NCBI GenBank assembly: GCA_030015575.1
Contig: JASDDO010000026.1
Span: 26,800,079 to 26,864,078, forward strand
Reading direction: 5' to 3'
Source: Agapanthus africanus
Taxonomy: Eukaryota > Streptophyta > Magnoliopsida > Asparagales > Amaryllidaceae
Length of the DNA stretch: 64,000 bases
Positions 58,425 through 64,000 of the stretch are shown piece by piece. Position numbers and translations under genes: made by a program. Position 1 is the first letter of the stretch, and each line of letters opens with the position of its first letter. The notes under the pieces were generated by a model, which was not told the origin of the DNA, ran no database searches, and was given only the letters and a program-made list of their open reading frames with translations.

Positions 58425-58790
58425 GAAGCGCTTTGCACTATTAAAAAGTGCCTTGCACTCATGAACTGCGCCCTTGCGCTCCTTGGACCGGCGCTCAGCG
58501 CCAAAACCTGCCACGTGTCAACCAGAGACACAATCTGCGCTTTGCGCTTCTAAAAACAGAGCACTGCGCTCATGGGATGGCGCTCAGCGCCAAGCGCGCC
58601 ACGTGTCACTCACCAGTGCGCCAACAGACTAGCGCAACACGCTCATACACTAAAAGCGCAATGCGCCAATAAACTAGCGCTCAACGCTAAGCGCGACACG
58701 TGTCCTCCTCGTGTGCGCTATCCAACAGAAGCACAATGCGCTCTTTCCTTGGCGCAAAGCGCCTGACATGCCACGTGGCGCACTGTCAGA
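58425..58790. repeat. GCGCT/AGCGC repeat cluster in LTR-C
   Basis: Repeated GGCGCTCAGCGCCAA, TTGCGCT and GCCACGTGTC words in the R/U5 part downstream of the TATA box. Each is partly palindromic. Confidence 0.75.
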
Positions 58791-59039
58791 ACATACTTTG
58801 TTCTGATAAATGCTATGCATTATTAAAAGGGCCGAGCCCAGATGAAGGCTCAATAGCCAGAACAATAAAATGTTCAACTCATATCAACTGAGCCCATATG
58901 CTCATAAACCTGCAAACAGACTTTAGTCCCAAATTGGACTATAGATCTCCCAACCAACATTGGTTCAAGGGTACATCTCTGAACTCCTTTGATATTTGTC
59001 GTTGTAATCCTTCAACGTCTTCAGAGAGGTGACGGGTCC

Positions 59040-59400
59040 CGACAGCCATACATTCCACGGACTATGATGTCCTTAACCTTGACTGTGAGGTCTTTAAACT
59101 CATGAACTATGATGTCCTTAACCTTGACCGTGATGTCTTAAAACTAACATTGGACTGTGGAGTCCTTAAACCCACGGACTATGATGTCCTTAACCTTGAC
59201 TATGAGGTCTTTAAACTCATGGACTATGATGTCCTTAACCATGACCGTGATGTCTTAAAACTAACATTGGACTGTGGAGTCCTTAAACCCACGGACTATG
59301 ATGTCCTTAATCTTGACCGGGATGTCTTTAAACTAACATTGGACCACCATGTTCTTAAGCTGGTAATCGACCGAAATGTCCGTAAACTAAACAATAGAGT
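59040..59400 (+). repeat. GATGTCCTTAACCTTGAC array in LTR-C
   Basis: Units ACTATGATGTCCTTAACC, CGTGATGTCTTAAAACT and GACTGTGGAGTCCTTAAAC alternate, with a higher-order period near 115-120 bp. It leaves a 100-codon open frame (59102-59404) by unit length only. Confidence 0.85.
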
Positions 59401-59684
59401 CTAAATGCTCTTTTGTTGGATCTAAACGATCATGTTAAGTTGATCTTAGTCTAGAAATTAGACTAACGTATCCTTAACAAACATTTAAGTTGATCTTAGT
59501 CTCAAATGAGGCTAACGTATCCTTAAACCAAACCCCCAAACCCAAATCTAAGAAGATACGGATTTGGACTAATCCATGCCCTACGGGCGACAACATAAAT
59601 TAGTTTCCGTATACAATCCACGGGCAACCACAAACAAAACAAACACCCACGACACGAAGTGACCATATGGAGAAGGAGAAAGTT

Positions 59685-59703
59685 GTTACCGCGATGCGGT
59701 AGC
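59685..59703 (+). ncRNA. U5 stem-loop in LTR-C, covarying with the Tat LTR
   Basis: GTTACCGC, loop GAT, GCGGTAGC. Compared with 36800-36818, one T-A pair is a C-G pair, and another A is G, giving a U-G wobble. Confidence 0.6.
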
Positions 59704-59946
59704 GTAATTAACTGCAGGGGCTTGCGCCTGCAGGGAAGAGCGTCCCCACAATCAAAAACCCCTCAGACGAGGGGGAATCTGATGAAGTCTGCTACATCGG
59801 CTGCATCCGTTTAAACCTTCGATACATGGTGCCATAAATCAACTTGGCATCTTCGGAGAGGTGGACGGATAGCACCAATTAGCATCTGCCCCGAATTTCA
59901 GGCAAGACGTTTATCGCGTCTGCGTGATTCGGAGGGGAACACTTAG

Positions 59947-60459
59947 TATCAAATTGGACTAACATATCCTTAACGAAAACAAATCGAGCCCCCAAATGCT
60001 CACATACATTTAAGTCGATCTTGATCTCAAAACAGATCAACGATCCTTAAATCAACCCAAACCCAAATCTAAGATATACGGATTTGAACTCATCCACGCC
60101 CTACGGGCGACAACATAAATTAGTCTCCGTATACAATCCACGGGTAACCAAAACAAATAAAAACATACATGACACGAAGTGAATTTCCGGAGCAGGAGAA
60201 AGTGGTTATCGCGATGCGATAACGTAATTAACTGCAGGGGTTGCGCATGCAGGGAAGAGCGTCCCCACAATTAAAAAACCCTTGTAAACGAGGGGGAATA
60301 TTACGAAGTCTGCTACAACGGCCACATTCGTCCAAACTTCCGATACACGATGTCATAATTCAACTTGGCATCTTCGGAGAGGTGGACGGATAAATCCAAA
60401 TAGCATATGCCCCCAAAATTTAGGCCAGACGTCCCGGTCGCGTCTTTCGACAGAGAACA
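59947..60459 (+). repeat. 3' LTR of the Tat element, last part
   Basis: Continues 57218 after the CTTAG duplication (59942-59946) and ends AGAGAACA. Includes the U5 stem-loop at 60205-60223. Confidence 0.9.
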
Positions 60460-60464
60460 ATACG
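60460..60464. repeat. Target-site duplication ATACG (right) of the Tat element
   Basis: Identical to 33921-33925. Beyond it LTR-A resumes. Confidence 0.9.
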
Positions 60465-60922
60465 TATTAACCAAAACTATAATATGATATCTGGTTAGAG
60501 AAAATGAATACCCCTAAGAAAGGATACATGTAAATGCACGTAGTGATCCAAACGAGTCCGTTACACTAAACGGGACATGAACACGATGTATGGATGCAAC
60601 CATAGGGCATCGGGTATCATGCAGGTCATGCTAGGTATTAAAATATTATATTTGGTAATAATTGTATTACTTAAAATATATGCAGATGCCAGATATATGA
60701 TACAGGAATAAAGAGCATATATGTGTCCACAGATCCTCTGTACTAGCAGGGATAAGACGTAATCTAGAACCAATACGGATTTCAAGCATGTGGGTCGGGT
60801 CAGCTACTAAACGCAGATACCAAATGCACTATACGCACCCAAAAACAAATAATAATCATGAAATAGCCACACGATTAAGAAAAACCCAAATAAATTTGGT
60901 ATAAAAGAACTAGGGTGTTACA
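60465..60922 (-). mobile_element. LTR-A, third fragment and its terminus
   Basis: Continues the LTR-A sequence cut at 33925 (compare 33175-33591 of LTR-B: AACGGGAC.TGAACA.GATG, GGTATCATGCAGG). It ends GGGTGTTACA, the start of the LTR on the minus strand. It is inserted in a second Tat element. Confidence 0.8.
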
Positions 60923-62288
60923 CGCAGGATTCTCGTGCCAACGGATATATCTTCGGAAGACCTAATAGAGCCAATCGAAGGAAAAGAAGCGACCGAACAA
61001 GTAGTCCTTCAAATAGAGGAAAAAGAGAAGGTCAAGGATTGGACGGAAGTATTCATAGACTATTTCAAATCCCAACGATCGTCTAAAAATACGTCGTCTA
61101 AATATCGGCCCATGAAACAAGCTTTCTCTTTTGCCATCGTCAATGATACTCTATATAAGAGATCATTCGACTGTCTGTGTCTAAGTACTTGGGGCCGAAG
61201 GAAGAAAAGAAATTCGTCCAAGAAACTCATGATGGATCTGCAGTTCACATCAAGCCGGGCCAAAGATGAAACTGAAGATAAAAAGAATGAGTTACTATTG
61301 GCCTACAATGATTTAGGACTACCTCGAATATACGAAGCAGGGTCACTCGTGCCAAATTCACGCGGATTTCATCCACTAACATACAAATCCGCTACACCCA
61401 ACAGTGGCTAGCTGGCCGTTCGAAATGTGGGGAACCGATATAATTGGCCCCATTGAACCGACATCGTCCTAAGCACATCGGTTTTTATTGGCAATGACCG
61501 ATTACTTCTCTAAGTAGGCAGAAGCAGTACCACTAAGAAATGTGAAGACGGAGAATATCCTCCATTTCTTCAAAACACATGTCATCTATCGGTTTGGCAC
61601 TCTGCGACGAATTATCTTGGATAATGGGCCAGCTTATAAAAGCCATAAAATAAGCCGCTTCGTACAGAAACATAAAATAGACTGGAGATACTCTTCAGTC
61701 TATAATTCTCAGGACAACGGTCAAGCTGAAGTTTTCAACAAGACCTTGATAAGGATTATAAAGAAAATAGTGTCCAGAAACAAAAAGGACTGGCACGAAA
61801 GGCTGCATGAAACTCTCTGGGCATACCGAACAACGTTCAAGACGATAACGAATACAACACCATACGCGTTGGTGTTCGGCACGGAAGCAGTGCTCTCGCT
61901 GGAAATAGAACTCCTCTATCTACGAGTAGCGCTTCGATACGAGCTAACAGATGAAGAAAATTCTCATTTTCGGCTTGAGGAGCTCGATGCCCTTGACGAA
62001 ACCCGCCTTATAGTACAGCAAAATTTAGAGGCTTATAAGGCGAGGATGACACAGTCATACGAAAAACAGACCAGGCCAAGAACCTTCCGTCAAGACGAAC
62101 TCGTACTAGTTTTCAAAAGATCAATGATCCCTAATCGTGCAAAACGGGGGAAGTTCGAGCCGGACTATGATGGCCCGAATATTATAGACAAAGTCTACCA
62201 TGGTGGACCCTACCTGCTCGTGGATATGCATGGCGAAAAACCCTTCCGGCCAATAAATGGCCGATTCCTCAAAAAATACTACGCTTGA
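60923..62288 (+). pseudogene. Second Tat element: aRNH tail and integrase
   Basis: It resumes at the position matching 45226 of the first Tat (GGATTCTCGTGCCA). The HHCC part is read in shifted frames (60935-61411). The core follows as MWGTDIIGPI (first Asp intact), MTDYFSK, IILDNGPAYKS (second Asp) and NGQAEVFNKTL (Glu), all in one frame to the end KKYYA (62288), with stops near 61470 and 61515. It shares a close sequence with the first integrase but with many differences, so this is a separate copy, which hosts LTR-A. Its 5' part is not in the window. Confidence 0.88.
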
Positions 62289-64000
62289 TGAGTCACGACT
62301 TAAGTCAATGATAGATGACGTCGCTTTTGTCTGCTCGCTATCTTCATGAGTCAGAACTCTGAAAGTAGTATCAAAAAAATAAATTCGCCTCAAACATGGC
62401 GACAACGGATCGAGATGTCCGTGAACTAACAACGGACCGAGATGTCCCTAAACTAACAACGGATCGAGACGTTCTTAAACTAATGTTGTACCAAGATATC
62501 CTTAAACTAATATTTTTTCCCCAAAATTGGAATGTTGGACCGAAAAGTCCTTAAACTAAAAATTCGCCTCAGACATGATAATGGACCGGAACGTCCCTAA
62601 ACTAGCACATCTCCCCAAATACGGCGATATCCTCCCTTGAGATCTATATTGCCATCGAAGTCATAGCAGCAAAGGTTGCAACTCAAGTCCCACTGGCTGC
62701 ACAGCTACTCCAGCTATGGAGCCACCCCCAAATCCCACCGACAAATAGATGGGCACCTACGGCGAAACTACTCTCGGGAATTCCATCGTTAAAAAACGGT
62801 ATTTCCACAAGCGAAATGGGTGCGGATGAAAACCCGAAAGGGCGTCGTGAGTAAAAACAGCAGGACTGCCGGCGAGCTTCACAAAAATCCGAAAGAGCGC
62901 GATCTCGTAAAAAAAAACCCACCTGCATGAGATCCTTACGACTTACAAAGGAGCGACACACTTAGGAGTCCCCATGATTCGTAAGGAGAAATTACACTTA
63001 CGAGATCCTCACGTCTCGTAAGGAGAATTTCCCCCTATAAGACCCTCACGACTTATGAGATTCAAAAGCCTTAAGTTACAGAGATCTAAACCTGTTCTTA
63101 AGCCATCAAAAACCCTTTTGCCCTACAGGAGGTCCTATATTGACCCTTGTATACAATCCACGGACATAAATAAATATATCCCCTACCAAGTTCCACCAAT
63201 GACAAGAAATATCCCCATATGGTGAACGACACTTGTAAGTCCTCTCGACTTATAAGGAGAAAACACTCTTGGAAGATCCTTATGACTTACAAGTGAAACC
63301 ATCACTCAGGAATCCCCATGATTCCTAAGGAGAAAATACACCTACGAGATCCTCATGACTCGTAGAGAGAAACATCTTTATGAGACCCTTATGGCTCATA
63401 AAGTAAAAAAGCGTTAGTTGACAGGATCCTAACCCTGTTTGCGAAGCCATTTTTGTCCAAATTAACAACGACAAATGATGATTCGCTCATGGCAATATCC
63501 CAGTTGAAGCGATGCGATGTCTAAATAGGTATCAAATTTTAAGTCCTCTCATGGCAAATGATGATTCGCTTCTGGCAATATTCCAGTTGCAGCGATACTG
63601 ATGCCACAATGGGTATCAGGACCAAGTCCACAACTTGCGATAACAATCAGAGAGTAAAAAATATGCATATAAAAAAATCCGAAATGTTTGGGTAACTCGC
63701 TATAAAAAGCAGCGAATAAAAATAAAAAATATATAACCAAAATGATCGGGTACCGCGATAAATAGCCGAAATGATTGGGCAATCGCGACTTTCGCGATAT
63801 GAAAAGATGAAAAGATAAAGTATCGCGGAAATAAAAAAATGAAATTTCCTCTTCCCTACAAGTATGTCCATATTGACTATTGTTATACGATCCATGGGCA
63901 CAAATAAAGGAAAAGGGAACCATATTTTCACACCATGCTTCGTCAAAAGGAGCTCCGAGTCTCAATGATACATATACCACCTAGAGATTATCCCTGTGTT
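62289..64000 (+). other. Second Tat element: 3' UTR arrays, to window end
   Basis: Same order of arrays as 46577-48330: GTCCTTAAAC units (62395-62620), GAAAACCCGAAAGGGC (62825), CTTACGAGATCCTCACG/AAGGAGAA units (62930-63400), GATGATTCG..CAATATTCCAG pairs (63476-63600), and CGAAATGTTTGGG/ATTGGGC units (63640-63820). No gene. Confidence 0.8.

Larger units (their letters stand above)
57219..59941 (+). mobile_element. LTR-C, solo LTR of a second Tat-like family (2723 bp)
   Basis: Starts TGTTCCC, ends GGGAACA (perfect 7-bp terminal inverted repeat), flanked by a perfect TSD CTTAG (57214-57218 and 59942-59946). It has the same plan as the Tat LTR: hairpins, TATA box (CTATATAAAGG at about 58023), array, U5 stem-loops. 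The sequence differs, so it is a related family, likely + oriented. An AT/ATT-repeat run (57258-57358) opens it. Confidence 0.9.
33926..60459 (+). mobile_element. Tat/Ogre-like Ty3/gypsy retrotransposon, 26.5 kb with a nested solo LTR
   Basis: Matching LTRs (33926-37063, and 54557-57218 plus 59947-60459) and a perfect 5-bp TSD (ATACG) define it. Without the nested insert it is about 23.8 kb. The order gag, protease, RT, RNase H, second (archaeal-type) RNase H, integrase, repeat-rich 3' UTR and antisense gene is typical of the Tat lineage. All frames carry stops or shifts, so it is no longer autonomous. It inserted into LTR-A. Confidence 0.92.

Noticed and set aside
59102-59404. 100-codon frame of DYDVLNLDRDVLKL-type repeats in LTR-C
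   Set aside because: Product of a tandem array in an LTR; no independent sign of translation.

Overview
The window is a dense nest of LTR retrotransposons from a plant nuclear genome. No host gene, tRNA, rRNA or CRISPR was found. The Ty3 lineages present (Athila, Tat/Ogre-like with a second archaeal-type RNase H, a Tekay-like tail), the Ty1/copia remnants, a tRNA-iMet-type primer site and very large elements point to an angiosperm with a large genome. The species cannot be told. All polyproteins carry in-frame stops or frameshifts, so this is an old graveyard of elements.

Left block, 1 to about 21.3 kb. An Athila-type element (+) enters mid-reverse transcriptase at base 1. Its integrase is split at 1783/17565 by a 15.8 kb element with 4.47 and 4.52 kb LTRs, a tRNA-iMet-like PBS (6256), a PPT (13031) and no recognisable coding domain. 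This is LARD-like architecture. The intruder was itself invaded, inside an (AT)n tract, by a solo LTR at 9355-12638. Athila resumes with the rest of integrase, a non-coding 3' region, a PPT and a 3' LTR (19793 to about 21317).

Middle block, about 21.3 to 33.9 kb. A heavily decayed Ty1/copia element on the minus strand keeps one long LTR, a PPT, RNase H and RT remnants (YLDDM at 24207-24221) and a truncated second LTR. It abuts a minus-strand LTR ('LTR-A'), which is cut by a same-family solo LTR (30607-33591, TSD CTAGG) and by the large Tat element.

Right block, 33.9 to 60.5 kb. A 26.5 kb Tat/Ogre-like element (+) has TSD ATACG on both sides. In order it carries: a 3.1 kb LTR, gag, a gag-pol linker with three copies of a zinc-knuckle module, protease, RT, RNase H, a second RNase H, integrase, 2.9 kb of tandem-repeat 3' UTR, an antisense gene, and a 3' LTR. 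The 3' LTR is split by another solo LTR (57219-59941, TSD CTTAG). LTR-A ends at 60922, and the 3' half of a second, related Tat element runs to the window end.

The most interesting feature is the antisense gene at 49.5-53.7 kb. It has a TATA box on its own strand, a long reading frame similar to plant-mobile-domain proteins, and several introns with GT/AG borders that join the frame correctly. It therefore looks like a spliced gene carried backwards inside a retrotransposon, where its introns are invisible to sense-strand splicing. A second notable signal is a U5 hairpin with a covarying base pair among three LTR copies.
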